Shown: in pieces, positions 8,317 through 17,037 of the stretch
Layout: each line of letters starts with the position of its first letter
Position numbering within the stretch: the stretch's first letter is position 1
Origin: Propionibacteriaceae bacterium
GTDB lineage: Bacteria > Actinomycetota > Actinomycetes > Propionibacteriales > Propionibacteriaceae
NCBI GenBank assembly: GCA_030529455.1
Contig: JAUMWV010000005.1
Span: 1-56,460, forward strand
Length of the DNA: 56,460 bases
Direction of reading: 5' to 3'
Translations under genes and position numbers: made by a program
Notes under the pieces: generated by a model
Told to the model about the DNA's origin: nothing
Seen by the model: the letters and a program-made list of their open reading frames with translations, nothing else
Databases searched by the model: none

Positions 8317-9144
8317 GTGAGTCTAAACCTCCGTAGGCTGGGCGGCGCTGCAGCGCTCCTGGTGTTGTTGACTGGCTGCAGCGGGCAAGCCGCTCGGTTC
8401 GGGCTTCCGGAACCCGCAAGTGACCGGGCCCCTTACATCGCAGACCTATGGGTTGGGGCTTGGATCGCCTCGCTGGTGATCGGCGTGTTCGTGTGGGGTC
8501 TGATCGGCTGGGCAGTGATCCGCTATCGCCGCAAGCAGGGCGATCCGGCGGTGCCCCGGCAGACGCAGTACCACCTGCCGCTGGAGTTGCTGTACACGCT
8601 GGTTCCCTTCCTCATCATCGGAGTGCTGTTCTTCTACACGGTGCGCGCCCAGGACGCGGTGCTGGCCAAGGAGAGCACCCCCGATCACACGGTCAATGTC
8701 ATCGGCCAGAAATGGTCGTGGACCTTCAACTACATGGAGAAGGACAACCCGGCCATCGGCGATAACGCCCACGAGATCGGCACCGTGCAGAGAATCCCTG
8801 ACCTATACCTGCCGCTGGGCAAGTCGGTCCGGTTCAACGTGAACTCGCCGGACGTCATCCACTCGTTCTGGATCCCGGCCTTCCTGTTCAAGGTCGACGT
8901 CATCCCCGGGCACCCGAACTCCTTCGACGTGACCCCGACCAAGCTGGGGGTCTTCGACGGCAAGTGCGCCGAGCTGTGCGGTACCTGGCACTCGGCGATG
9001 CTGTTCAAGGTGCACGTCGTGCCCGAGGAGGAGTACAACGCTCAGGTCAAGAAACTGATCGCGGCGGGTAAGACCGGAGAGGTGCCGCTGCCCTCGAACG
9101 CTCCCAACACGTTGCCGACCACGAAACCGGAGGAGAAGAAGTGA
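8317..9144 (+). CDS. ctaC: Cytochrome c oxidase subunit II (aa3 type)
   Basis: GTG 8317 follows GGAAGGG at 8304-8310. The 275-residue product has a lipoprotein signal with lipobox LLTGC near residue 22, two transmembrane helices (about 45-65 and 90-110), and an external cupredoxin domain. The CuA ligands are in [12 protein letters not shown] near residue 215, with the upstream His in VIHSFWIP. CuA takes electrons from the cytochrome c domain of QcrC and passes them to subunit I. The stop overlaps the ctaD start (GTGA). It heads the ctaC-ctaD-ctaF operon; ctaE lies with qcrCAB about 20 kb away, the usual actinobacterial arrangement. Confidence 0.97.
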   Translation: MSLNLRRLGGAAALLVLLTGCSGQAARFGLPEPASDRAPYIADLWVGAWIASLVIGVFVWGLIGWAVIRYRRKQGDPAVPRQTQYHLPLELLYTLVPFLIIGVLFFYTVRAQDAVLAKESTPDHTVNVIGQKWSWTFNYMEKDNPAIGDNAHEIGTVQRIPDLYLPLGKSVRFNVNSPDVIHSFWIPAFLFKVDVIPGHPNSFDVTPTKLGVFDGKCAELCGTWHSAMLFKVHVVPEEEYNAQVKKLIAAGKTGEVPLPSNAPNTLPTTKPEEKK

Positions 9145-10844
9145 CTACCGGCCCCGAGGCAGCAGCATTCCCGAACCGTGAGCGTCACCGCGTGGGCGCC
9201 ATCCTGATGAAGTACATGACGACGACCGACCATAAGGAGATCGGCAAGCTGTACTTCGTGACGAGCCTGGCCTTCTTCGCCTTCGGCGGCATCCTGGCGC
9301 TCGCGATCCGTGCCGAGCTGACCAACCCCGGCATGCAGTTCATGAACTACGAGACGTTCAACCAGTTCTTCACGATGCACGGCACGATCATGCTGCTCAT
9401 GTTCGCTACGCCGATGTTCGCGGGCTTCGCCAACGCGATCATGCCGTTGCAGATCGGCGCCCCGGACGTCGCGTTCCCGCGCATGAACATGCTGGCCTAC
9501 TGGCTGTTCCTGTTCGGTTCGCTGATGGCCTGCGCGGGCTTCCTCAGCCCGACCGGCGCTCCCTCGTTCGGGTGGTTCGCCTACGTGCCGTTGTCGGACT
9601 CGATCAACTCTCCGGGCGTTGGCGGCGATCTGTGGCTGATGGGTCTTTACCTGCTCGGCCTGTCCTCGATCCTCGGTGCGGTGAACTTCATCACCACCAT
9701 CATCTGTATGCGCACCCCGGGCATGACGATGTTCCGGCTGCCAATCTTCACCTGGAACATCCTGGTCACCTCGCTGATGATCATCATCTCGTTCCCGGTG
9801 CTCGCCGCGGGGCTGCTGGTGCTGGAATCCGACCGGGTCCTCGGGAGCCACATCTTCGACGCCGCGAACGGCGGCCCGATCCTGTGGCAGCACCTGTTCT
9901 GGTTCTTTGGCCACCCCGAGGTCTACATCATCGCGCTGCCGTTCTTCGGCATCATCACCGAGGTGCTGAGCGTGTTCAGCCGCAAGCCGGTCTTCGGCTA
10001 CGTGGGCCTGGTCCTGGCGACCCTGTCCATCGGCGCGCTGTCGGTGTCGGTGTGGGCGCACCACATGTTCGTGACCGGTGCGGTGTACCTGCCGTTCTTC
10101 TCGTTCATGACCTTCATGATCGCGGTTCCGACCGGTGTGAAGTTCTTCAACTGGATCGGCACGATCTGGGGCGGATCGATCACCATGACCTCGGCGATGC
10201 TGTTCGCGATCGGCTTCCTCACCACCTTCCTGTTCGGCGGCCTGACCGGGATCATGCTCGCTAGCCCGGCGATGACCTTCCACACCTCGGACACCTACTT
10301 CGTGGTCGCGCACTTCCACTACGTGTTGTTCGGCACGGTCGTGTTCGCGATGTTCGCCGGCTTCTACTTCTGGTGGCCGAAGTTCACCGGAAGGATGCTG
10401 GACGAGACCTGGGGGAAGGTGCACTTCTGGCTGCTGTTCATCGGTTTCCACCTCACCTTCCTGGTCCAGCACTGGCTGGGTGTCGAGGGCATGCAGCGCC
10501 GCATCGCCGACTACGGTTCCTGGGAGGGCTTCACGCTGCTGAACCAGATATCGACCTTCGGCGCGTTCCTGCTCGGCATCTCGATGCTGCCGTTCGTGTG
10601 GAACGTGTGGATCAGCCGCAAGCATCCGCTCGTCGAAGTGGACGACCCCTGGGGCTGGGGACGCTCCATGGAGTGGGCGACATCCTGCCCGCCGCCGCGG
10701 TTCAACTTCACCGAGCTGCCCCGCGTCCGCTCTCCCCACCCGGCTTTCGACAAGCACCATCCTGAACTCGCCGGGCTGGACGACCAGGATCTAGACCAGC
10801 TCAGCAAGTACGCCGACAAAGAATTGCTAGGAGAACGCAAGTGA
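9141..10844 (+). CDS. ctaD: Cytochrome c oxidase subunit I (aa3 type)
   Basis: A 567-residue, twelve-helix heme-copper oxidase catalytic subunit. The CuB/Tyr-His crosslink motif GHPEVYI is at about residue 258, two further CuB histidines in WAHHMF near 307, and the heme a and a3 histidine pair in HFHYVLF near 395. The enzyme reduces oxygen to water and pumps protons across the cytoplasmic membrane. Starts with GTG 9141 overlapping the ctaC stop, preceded by GGAGGAGAAG. Its stop overlaps the ctaF start in the same way. Heme supply would come from the adjacent heme block. Confidence 0.98.
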   Translation: MTTGPEAAAFPNRERHRVGAILMKYMTTTDHKEIGKLYFVTSLAFFAFGGILALAIRAELTNPGMQFMNYETFNQFFTMHGTIMLLMFATPMFAGFANAIMPLQIGAPDVAFPRMNMLAYWLFLFGSLMACAGFLSPTGAPSFGWFAYVPLSDSINSPGVGGDLWLMGLYLLGLSSILGAVNFITTIICMRTPGMTMFRLPIFTWNILVTSLMIIISFPVLAAGLLVLESDRVLGSHIFDAANGGPILWQHLFWFFGHPEVYIIALPFFGIITEVLSVFSRKPVFGYVGLVLATLSIGALSVSVWAHHMFVTGAVYLPFFSFMTFMIAVPTGVKFFNWIGTIWGGSITMTSAMLFAIGFLTTFLFGGLTGIMLASPAMTFHTSDTYFVVAHFHYVLFGTVVFAMFAGFYFWWPKFTGRMLDETWGKVHFWLLFIGFHLTFLVQHWLGVEGMQRRIADYGSWEGFTLLNQISTFGAFLLGISMLPFVWNVWISRKHPLVEVDDPWGWGRSMEWATSCPPPRFNFTELPRVRSPHPAFDKHHPELAGLDDQDLDQLSKYADKELLGERK

Positions 10845-11239
10845 AGCCCGAGAAGTGGATCTTCTGGTTTTTGGCGATCTTCTTCGCCATCGTCGCACCC
10901 GTCTACTGGTTGGTCTCGGGTGAGGTCGCAGGGACCTTCGTGCTGCTGTTCTCCGGCTTCCTGGGGGCCATGATCGCGGGTTACCTGACGCTGGCCGCCC
11001 GCACCTTCGACCCTCGCCCCGAGGACCGCAAGGACGGCGAGATCCACGAGGCGGCCGGTGAGGTCGGGTTCTTCGCGCCGAAGAGCATCTGGCCGTTCTG
11101 GGTCGCACTGACCATGTCGGTGATCTTGCTGGGCCCCGCGCTGCACATGTGGTGGATCACGATCCTCGGCCTGGGCATGGGAATCTGGTCGGCGTCTGGG
11201 TGGCTCTTCGAGTTCTACCGGGGCGATTACCGGCACTGA
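10841..11239 (+). CDS. ctaF: Cytochrome c oxidase subunit IV (actinobacterial CtaF)
   Basis: GTG 10841 overlaps the ctaD stop. The 132-residue product has four hydrophobic segments (two near residues 5-27 and 28-50, two near 85-105 and 108-125) and a hydrophilic loop with [25 protein letters not shown], a layout typical of the actinobacterial subunit IV of the aa3 oxidase. It is an accessory structural subunit in the bcc-aa3 supercomplex. It closes the ctaCDF operon and is convergent with hemY. Confidence 0.95.
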   Translation: MKPEKWIFWFLAIFFAIVAPVYWLVSGEVAGTFVLLFSGFLGAMIAGYLTLAARTFDPRPEDRKDGEIHEAAGEVGFFAPKSIWPFWVALTMSVILLGPALHMWWITILGLGMGIWSASGWLFEFYRGDYRH

Positions 11240-11332
11240 CCTCAAGCAGAAGGACCGGGGCCCGCAGCGCGGGTAAGAGGCGTGGCGGGCACGACCCGCT
11301 GGCCGCACCCGCGGACTGTGCGGAGCCTTCTC

Positions 11333-12725
11333 TCAGCTGAGACGTTCAGCCTCCAGGTGGGACTGGGACAGCACCGCGGCTAGGCCATTGCCAGCGACCC
11401 ACGCTCCGGTCACCCCGAGGCCGGGCAGCTCCACCAGGCGCCGCCGGAAGGCCTCCACCCGCTCGCGGTGCAGCGGGGTCGGCGGCGGCAGCGAGTCGTT
11501 CCAGTGCACGACGAATCCGGCCTCGACCTGGCCGTGGGCGAGGTCCAGGCCCAGCAGCGTCGAGGCGTCCGCCAGCCCCTGTGCCACGCTGGGCTGGGGG
11601 TTTTCTCCGGGGCGGCCGTAGGAGACCCTCAGGAAGTGGGTCTCGGTCTGCTCCCGCAGCCACGGCCATTTGATGCTGAGGTGGGTTAGGGCCTTGGCCC
11701 CGATGGGGGTGGAGCCGGGCGGTCTGGCCGCGACCAGCAGGCCCGAGCCGCGCGGTCCGGCGTCGAGCCCGGGGTGGCGCAACGCGAGGACGACGTGGGC
11801 GACCCGAGCCCCGGGTGGCAGGCTCCACTGGGCCATCTCCAGGCTGGGGACGGGACGCAGCAGATCCATGGCGGCCCGCCCGTCCGAGGCGACGATCACG
11901 CGCTCGGTCTGGACCTCCCACGGTTCCCCGTCGGGCAGCGGCGGGTCGGCCGGGGTGGGTCCCGGCCTGGTGCGGGAACAGGTAATTCGCCAGGACGAGC
12001 CATCCCGGACCAGCTTGCTCGCGATGGTCCGCGTCGCCACCTCGCCGCCCCGATCGGTGATCTGCTGGGCGAGGCTGCGGGGCAGCAGGAACAGGCCACC
12101 GACGACCGACGAGACCACCGGGCCAGGGGGCGCGGCAGAGCGGAGCTTCGCCGCCGCGGCGGTCAGGGAGCCGGTGGTGGCGAGCGCGGCGCGCAGCCCG
12201 GGGATGATGACGTCGGTGGTGAGGTCCTCCGGCTCGGCTGAGTAGATGCCGCTGGCGACCGGCCGGACGAGCCGCTGGTAGGCCTCCTCGCCGAGGCGTG
12301 CGCGAACGAGCCCTGCCAGGTCGCTGGCCTCGGCCCCGATACTGGCGTCGAGCAGCAGATCCTGCCAGGCCCTCGGGCGACAGCGCGGCGGAGACGTGGG
12401 CGTCGTCCAGGCTGGACGGGATGCCCAGCACGCCGTGGGGGAGCGGCAGCACCCGGTCGTCGGGCAGCCAGACCCAGGACGAACCGCCGGGCTCCCGGGT
12501 CGACAGCCCCAGCTCGGCGCATAGCTGGTGGCAGTAGGCCGAGCGGCGGGCGTAGGACTCGGCACCGAGGTCGATCCAGGTCCCGGCGACCGGGGCCCCG
12601 GCCACGAGCCCACCGCAGGTGCCGCGGGCTTCCAATAGCAGCGGGCGCACCCCCCGCTTGGCGAGTTGGTAGGCCGCGTTGAGGCCGCCGATCCCGCCGC
12701 CGATCACGACGGCTTCCGCCCTCAT
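11333..12725 (-). pseudogene. hemY: Coproporphyrinogen III oxidase (CgoX, formerly HemY), interrupted by a +1 frameshift
   Basis: The start ATG 12725 overlaps the hemE stop (ATGA). The first ~118 codons encode the FAD-binding start VIGGGIGGLNAAYQL and the stretch to VSAALSPE. The reading then has to move to another frame at about 12370-12372, where the remaining ~345 codons continue from AWQDLLLDAS to the stop at 11333. Removing one G from the GGG at 12370-12372 restores a continuous ~463-residue protein of normal family length, reading SPE-AWQD. The enzyme oxidises coproporphyrinogen III to coproporphyrin III using oxygen. It is either a real loss or a homopolymer sequencing error; the intact sequence on both sides and lack of other lesions favour an error or a very recent mutation. 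Confidence 0.85.
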
Positions 12726-13720
12726 AGCGCGTGCACCAGGTCGACGATGCGGGTCAGGACGTCTGGGTCGGTGCCGGGCGGGACGCCGTGTCCGAGGTTG
12801 ACGATGTGCGCCCGGGCGCCGCGTCCGGCCTGCACGATGTCGCGAACGTGGTCTTCGAGGACCGGCCAGGGGGCAGCCAATAGCGCCGGGTCGATGTTGC
12901 CCTGCACGATGACCTGCCCGTCGAACAGGGCGATGGCCTCGCTCAGCGGGGTCCGGTAGCACACCCCCAGGGCGTCGCCGATGGTGGCGAATTCCCGCAG
13001 CAGGTGGTGGGTGTTGGTCCCGAAATGGATGCTCGGGACATCGACCCTCTCCAGGACGCGGCGAGAGTGCGGCGCCACGTGGGTCACGTAGTCCGCCCGG
13101 GTGAGGGAGCCCGCCCACGAGTCGAACAGCTGGACGGCGCGGGCACCGGCCGCGACCTGGATCTCAAGGAAGCCAGCGGCCAGGCTGGCGCACCAGGACA
13201 GCAGCGCGTGCCAGCTGTCCGGATCGGTGTGCATGAGGGCGCGGGCGGCGAGATGGTCGCGGCTGGGCCGCCCCTCGACGAGATAGGCCGCCAGGGTGAA
13301 CGGCGCCCCGGCGAAACCGATGAGCGGGGTGGAACCGAGCTCCCGGACGAGGATGCGCACCGCTTCGGTGATGGGTTCGGCATCCTCAATGCGGTGGGAG
13401 ACGAGTTCGCGGATGCTCGCCGCGTCCCGGTAAGCCCGGTCGAACACCGGGCCGACGTTGCTGTGGATCTCGACGGGTACCCCGGCTAGCCGGAGCGGTA
13501 CCACGATGTCGGAGAAGAAGATGGCGGCGTCCACCCCGTGACGGCGCACCGGCTGCAGGGTGAGCTCGGCAGCGAGCTCCGGGCGCAGGCAGGATTCCAG
13601 CATCCCGATCCCCGCCCGGGCGGAGCGGTACTCGGGAAGCGACCGGCCTGCCTGCCTCATGAACCAGACCGGTGGGTGGGGCGGCTGGGAACCAGACAGT
13701 GCCGTCAGGAAGGTGCTCAC
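12722..13720 (-). CDS. hemE: Uroporphyrinogen decarboxylase
   Basis: Decarboxylates uroporphyrinogen III to coproporphyrinogen III in the cytoplasm. The GTG at 13720 (VSTFLTALSG) is preferred; an upstream ATG at 13756 is possible and adds 12 unrelated residues. About 332 residues, as usual. The signature PPVWFMRQAGRSLPEYR lies near residue 15, the conserved Asp in AAIFFSDIVVPL near 70, GFAGAPFTLA near 130, and the C-terminal VNLGHGVPPGTDP. The stop overlaps the hemY start, so the two are coupled. Divergent from hemA across ~200 bp. Confidence 0.95.
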   Translation of the reverse strand: MSTFLTALSGSQPPHPPVWFMRQAGRSLPEYRSARAGIGMLESCLRPELAAELTLQPVRRHGVDAAIFFSDIVVPLRLAGVPVEIHSNVGPVFDRAYRDAASIRELVSHRIEDAEPITEAVRILVRELGSTPLIGFAGAPFTLAAYLVEGRPSRDHLAARALMHTDPDSWHALLSWCASLAAGFLEIQVAAGARAVQLFDSWAGSLTRADYVTHVAPHSRRVLERVDVPSIHFGTNTHHLLREFATIGDALGVCYRTPLSEAIALFDGQVIVQGNIDPALLAAPWPVLEDHVRDIVQAGRGARAHIVNLGHGVPPGTDPDVLTRIVDLVHAL

Positions 13721-13837
13721 GGCCCGAATTGTGCCCCGGGATAAAGGGTCAGGCAAGCCCGGTGTAGCATTCCGGCGCGGCGCTGATAAGGTGCCAACAC
13801 CTCGTCGAGATGGTGTCGTCTGGCTGTCGGTAACTTA

Positions 13838-13866
13838 TGTTGAACCAAGATTACTGTATCACTAGT
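13838..13866. promoter_or_regulatory. AT-rich promoter candidate between hemE and hemA
   Basis: The 200-base gap between divergent hemE and hemA contains the most AT-rich patch nearby, at about 13828-13866. On the plus strand TTGAAC at 13840-13845 could be a -35 with 17-base spacing to a poor -10 (TAGTGA, 13863-13868). No convincing operator was seen. This region must hold promoters for both heme operons. Confidence 0.25.
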
Positions 13867-13921
13867 GACGCGTGCGGGGAAAAGTTGCCTTGGGCCTGCC
13901 CGGTGAGGCTGAATTGGTGCC

Positions 13922-15289
13922 GTGGGTTTGATGTCGTTCTCTGTGCACCACCTCGACCACGGGATGGCCGCCGTGCAGCGAGTGACGCCTGCCGCGGACG
14001 AGGTCGCCCACCGGCTTCGGGCGGAAGACCTGGTCAATGGCGTTTTGGTGTTGTCGACGTGTAACCGCTTCGAGGTCTATCTGGACGTCACCTCCGCTCC
14101 GCTCGGCCGTATCGAAGCAATCGTCAGGCGATGCCTGAGGTCGGTCCTAGCTTCCTCGGGCTGTCCGGCCCACCTGCCGCAGATTCCGCTGCGGGTGAGG
14201 CGTGGAGAGGCCGTGATGAGGCACATGCTGCGGGTAGCAGCGGGCCTGGATTCCATGGTGGTCGGTGAGCGTGAGATCGTTGGGCAGCTTCGCCGGGCAT
14301 TGAAGAAAGCTGCGGCGGAGAACCTCAACACCCGGTTGCTGAACATGACGGCGGAGCATGCGCTGCGCTGCTCGCGGCGAGTCTCCGCGGCGACCCGGCT
14401 GGCCGACCAGGGCCGCTCCATCGTGGCGGTCGGCCTCGACCTAGCGGCGGAATCCGTCGGGGCAGGATACTCGCCCCGGGTGCTGCTCATCGGGACGGGC
14501 GCTTACGCCGGTGCGACGGTTCACGCGCTGCGGCGCCGAGGCTGGCCCCGGATCGGGGTCTACTCCCGGAGCGGGCGGGCCGCGGACTTCGCCGAATCCC
14601 ACGGCGTCGACGTCGTCGAGGACCTGCCAGCCGGGCTGCGGGCCGCCGACGTGGTGGTGAGCTGCAGCGGCACCGGCGGGTGCGTGCTGACCGAGTCGCT
14701 GATCGCTGCGGCCCTCGCCGTCCCACGGCTGGCCGACCTCGCGATCCTCGACCTGGCGTTGCGCCGCGATGTCGCGCCTGAGGTCGCCGGGCTGCCCGGG
14801 GTGAAGCTGTGGACGCTGGACTCGATCGGTCAGGTCGCGGGCGAACTCACCTTCGCGCAGGTCGAACAGGCCGAGAACATCGTCGACGAGGCGCTGGATG
14901 GTCTCCTGGCCGCGCTGCGTGGCCGCCAGCTCGACCCGGTCATCGTGGCGCTGCGGGATCTCGTGGCCGGTATGGTCGAGGACGAAGCGGCGCGGCTGCC
15001 TCACGGAAGCGTGCCCCGGGAGGCGGCCGAACGGGCGCTGCGACGCCTCGCCGCCAGGATGATCCACGCCCCGCTCGACCGGGCACGGCAGGCCGCCGAA
15101 CAGGGCCACAGCCTGAGCTATGCCACCGCGCTCGGCGAGCTGTACGACCTGGACGTCGCGGTCACCGATGCGCTGGGGCAGGACCTGGCCCCACTCGACC
15201 CCGGCACCCTGGAATGCCCGTCGTGTCCGGCCACCGGGCTTGGACTCGACGATCTCAAGCCGACGCGTCCGCACCTGGAGGCCATATGA
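13922..15289 (+). CDS. hemA: Glutamyl-tRNA reductase
   Basis: First committed enzyme of C5-pathway tetrapyrrole synthesis; it reduces glutamyl-tRNA to glutamate-1-semialdehyde with NADPH. The nucleophilic cysteine is in VLSTCNRFEVY near residue 50, the conserved stretch AGLDSMVVGEREIVGQL near 105, a NADPH Rossmann segment around RVLLIGTGAYAG near 190, and a C-terminal helical dimerisation domain. Length 455 is normal. GTG 13922 is the longest start; ATG 13931 (MSFSVHHLDHG) is an alternative. Its stop overlaps hemH (ATGA). Neither hemL, hemB, hemC nor hemD is in the window, so hemA here is linked to late heme steps, and it also feeds cobalamin. Confidence 0.95.
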   Translation: MGLMSFSVHHLDHGMAAVQRVTPAADEVAHRLRAEDLVNGVLVLSTCNRFEVYLDVTSAPLGRIEAIVRRCLRSVLASSGCPAHLPQIPLRVRRGEAVMRHMLRVAAGLDSMVVGEREIVGQLRRALKKAAAENLNTRLLNMTAEHALRCSRRVSAATRLADQGRSIVAVGLDLAAESVGAGYSPRVLLIGTGAYAGATVHALRRRGWPRIGVYSRSGRAADFAESHGVDVVEDLPAGLRAADVVVSCSGTGGCVLTESLIAAALAVPRLADLAILDLALRRDVAPEVAGLPGVKLWTLDSIGQVAGELTFAQVEQAENIVDEALDGLLAALRGRQLDPVIVALRDLVAGMVEDEAARLPHGSVPREAAERALRRLAARMIHAPLDRARQAAEQGHSLSYATALGELYDLDVAVTDALGQDLAPLDPGTLECPSCPATGLGLDDLKPTRPHLEAI

Positions 15290-16320
15290 CGCTCACGCCC
15301 TACGACGCCATCATGTTCGTGAGCTACGGCGGGCCCGATGGGCCAGATGACGTGCTGCCGTTCATGCGGAACGCGACCCGCGGACGTGGCGTCCCCGACG
15401 AGCGGCTGGTGGAGGTCTCCGGCCACTACCGGCTGTTCGGCGGCAAGAGCCCCATCAACGAACGCAACGCCGAACTGATGGCCGCTCTCACCGGGAGGCT
15501 GCGTGACCTGGGGATCAATATCCCGGTGGTCATTGGCAACCGGAACTGGCACCCCTTCTTCGCCGAGACGCTCGCGGAGCTCAAGCGTTCCGGCGCCCGC
15601 CGGGTGCTGTGCCTCATCACCTCGGCCTACGCGTCCTATTCGGGGTGTCGGCAGTATCGCGAGGACCTGGCGCGGGCGCTCGACGAGATCGGCGGGGGCC
15701 TCCAGCTCGACAAGATCGGTCCGTTCGCCGAGACCGGGGGATTCATCGCGGCGAACGCGGCGGCGGTGCGCGAGGCGCTGGAACGGTTGCCGGGGGCGCA
15801 CCTGCTGTTCGTCACGCACTCGATCCCGACAGCGATGAACGAGGCCAGCGGCGGCGACCTGGGCAGCTATGTCGCCCAGCACGAGCGGGTCATCGCCGAG
15901 GTCATGGCCTCACTCGGCGCCGAGGCGCCGAGCCACGAACTGGTCTACTGCTCCCGCTCCGGGGCACCCCACATCCCGTGGCTCGAACCCGACGTGAACG
16001 ACCGGCTGACCGAGCTGGCCGCCCAGGGGGTGAAACGGGTCATCGCGGTGCCGATCGGTTTCGTCAACGATCATATGGAGGTCGTCTACGACCTCGACAC
16101 CGAAGCCAATGAGACGGCGGCCGAGCAGGGCATCGACTACCTGCGGGCCGCGACCGCCGGGGTCCACCCGGAACTGATCGCCTCACTGGTTGAGGCGATC
16201 CTCGCCCGCGCCGAGGCGGCCCGGTCCGGTGAGGGTGCGGACGACCAGTCCCGCTACGTGTGCCCCCAGACCTGCTGCCTGCCCCGGCCTGGGGCCTGCC
16301 CTCAACCCGCGATCGCCTGA
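15286..16320 (+). CDS. hemH: Coproporphyrin ferrochelatase (CpfC, formerly HemH)
   Basis: ATG 15286 overlaps the hemA stop. The 344-residue protein inserts Fe2+ into coproporphyrin III in the actinobacterial route. Visible features are MFVSYGGPDGPDDVLPF near residue 10, GNRNWHPFF around 85 with the conserved His, FVTHSIPT near 180 and IPIGFVNDHMEVVYDLD-type sequence near 260 with the catalytic Glu. The C-terminus has a cysteine cluster CPQTCCLPRPGAC, matching the [2Fe-2S] ligands known in actinobacterial ferrochelatases. Followed 12 bases later by hemQ, the next enzyme. Confidence 0.95.
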   Translation: MTLTPYDAIMFVSYGGPDGPDDVLPFMRNATRGRGVPDERLVEVSGHYRLFGGKSPINERNAELMAALTGRLRDLGINIPVVIGNRNWHPFFAETLAELKRSGARRVLCLITSAYASYSGCRQYREDLARALDEIGGGLQLDKIGPFAETGGFIAANAAAVREALERLPGAHLLFVTHSIPTAMNEASGGDLGSYVAQHERVIAEVMASLGAEAPSHELVYCSRSGAPHIPWLEPDVNDRLTELAAQGVKRVIAVPIGFVNDHMEVVYDLDTEANETAAEQGIDYLRAATAGVHPELIASLVEAILARAEAARSGEGADDQSRYVCPQTCCLPRPGACPQPAIA

Positions 16321-16332
16321 AAGGACGACGAT

Positions 16333-17037
16333 ATGTACACCCATGACCCCCGCGACGACCAGTCCGTCGACATTGCCGAGGTCAACTCCAGGCCGCGCTA
16401 TGGCATGCACGTGGTCCTCGCCGCCGACCGGGGATTCCGCTCGGGCCTGGTGCCGGAGGCCGCTGCCTTGACCGGGCAGATCGAATCCTGCGGAGTGACG
16501 ATCCGGGGTTTCTATGATGTCGCCGGTTTCACCGCCGACGCCGACCTGATGGTCTGGATGACGTGTGACGAACCGGCCCCGCTGCAGGCCGCCTACCGGA
16601 CGATCCAGTACTCGGCGCTGGGGGACTACCTCACCCCGGTGTGGTCGGTGATCGGCGTCCACCGCCCGGCTGAGTTCAACAGCCAGCACATCCCGGCCTG
16701 CTTCGGCGGGGTGCAGCCCCGCGAATGGCTGGTCGTCTATCCCTTCGTCCGGTCGCTGGATTGGTACTACCTGCCCGCCGAGAAGCGCGCCGAGATGCTG
16801 AAGGAACACGGCATGGCCGCGCGTCCCTACCCGGACGTGAAGGGCTCGACCCTGTCGGGTTTCGCTTTGGGCGACTACGAGTGGATTCTGTCCTTCGAGG
16901 CCGATGAGCTGCACCGGCTCACCGATGCGATGCGTCACCAGCGCGCCGCCGAGGCCCGGCTGCACGTGCGGGAAGAGACGCCCTTCTTCACCGGGCCGCG
17001 CGTCGGCGGGGTGGTGTGGTTGGCCCGGTGGCCCTAG
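16333..17037 (+). CDS. hemQ: Coproheme decarboxylase (ChdC, HemQ)
   Basis: Converts Fe-coproporphyrin III to heme b by oxidative decarboxylation of two propionates using hydrogen peroxide. A 234-residue chlorite-dismutase-fold protein. The catalytic tyrosine lies in the signature VVYPFVRSLDWYY (near residue 136), and the proximal heme His is expected in KEHGMAARPYPDVKG (near 158). ATG 16333 follows AAAGGACGA. The presence of hemE-hemY-hemH-hemQ defines the coproporphyrin-dependent pathway. Directly followed, with a possible 10-base overlap, by a radical SAM gene. Confidence 0.95.
   Translation: MYTHDPRDDQSVDIAEVNSRPRYGMHVVLAADRGFRSGLVPEAAALTGQIESCGVTIRGFYDVAGFTADADLMVWMTCDEPAPLQAAYRTIQYSALGDYLTPVWSVIGVHRPAEFNSQHIPACFGGVQPREWLVVYPFVRSLDWYYLPAEKRAEMLKEHGMAARPYPDVKGSTLSGFALGDYEWILSFEADELHRLTDAMRHQRAAEARLHVREETPFFTGPRVGGVVWLARWP

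Noticed and set aside
9042-10760. A 572-residue minus-strand frame opposite ctaD
   Set aside because: Lies wholly against ctaC-ctaD; sequence is Glu/His/Arg-rich without any domain.
11240-11332. Small hairpin CCCGC-AGC-GCGGG between ctaF and hemY
   Set aside because: Only 5 bp, no T run, and such repeats are frequent by chance in GC-rich DNA.
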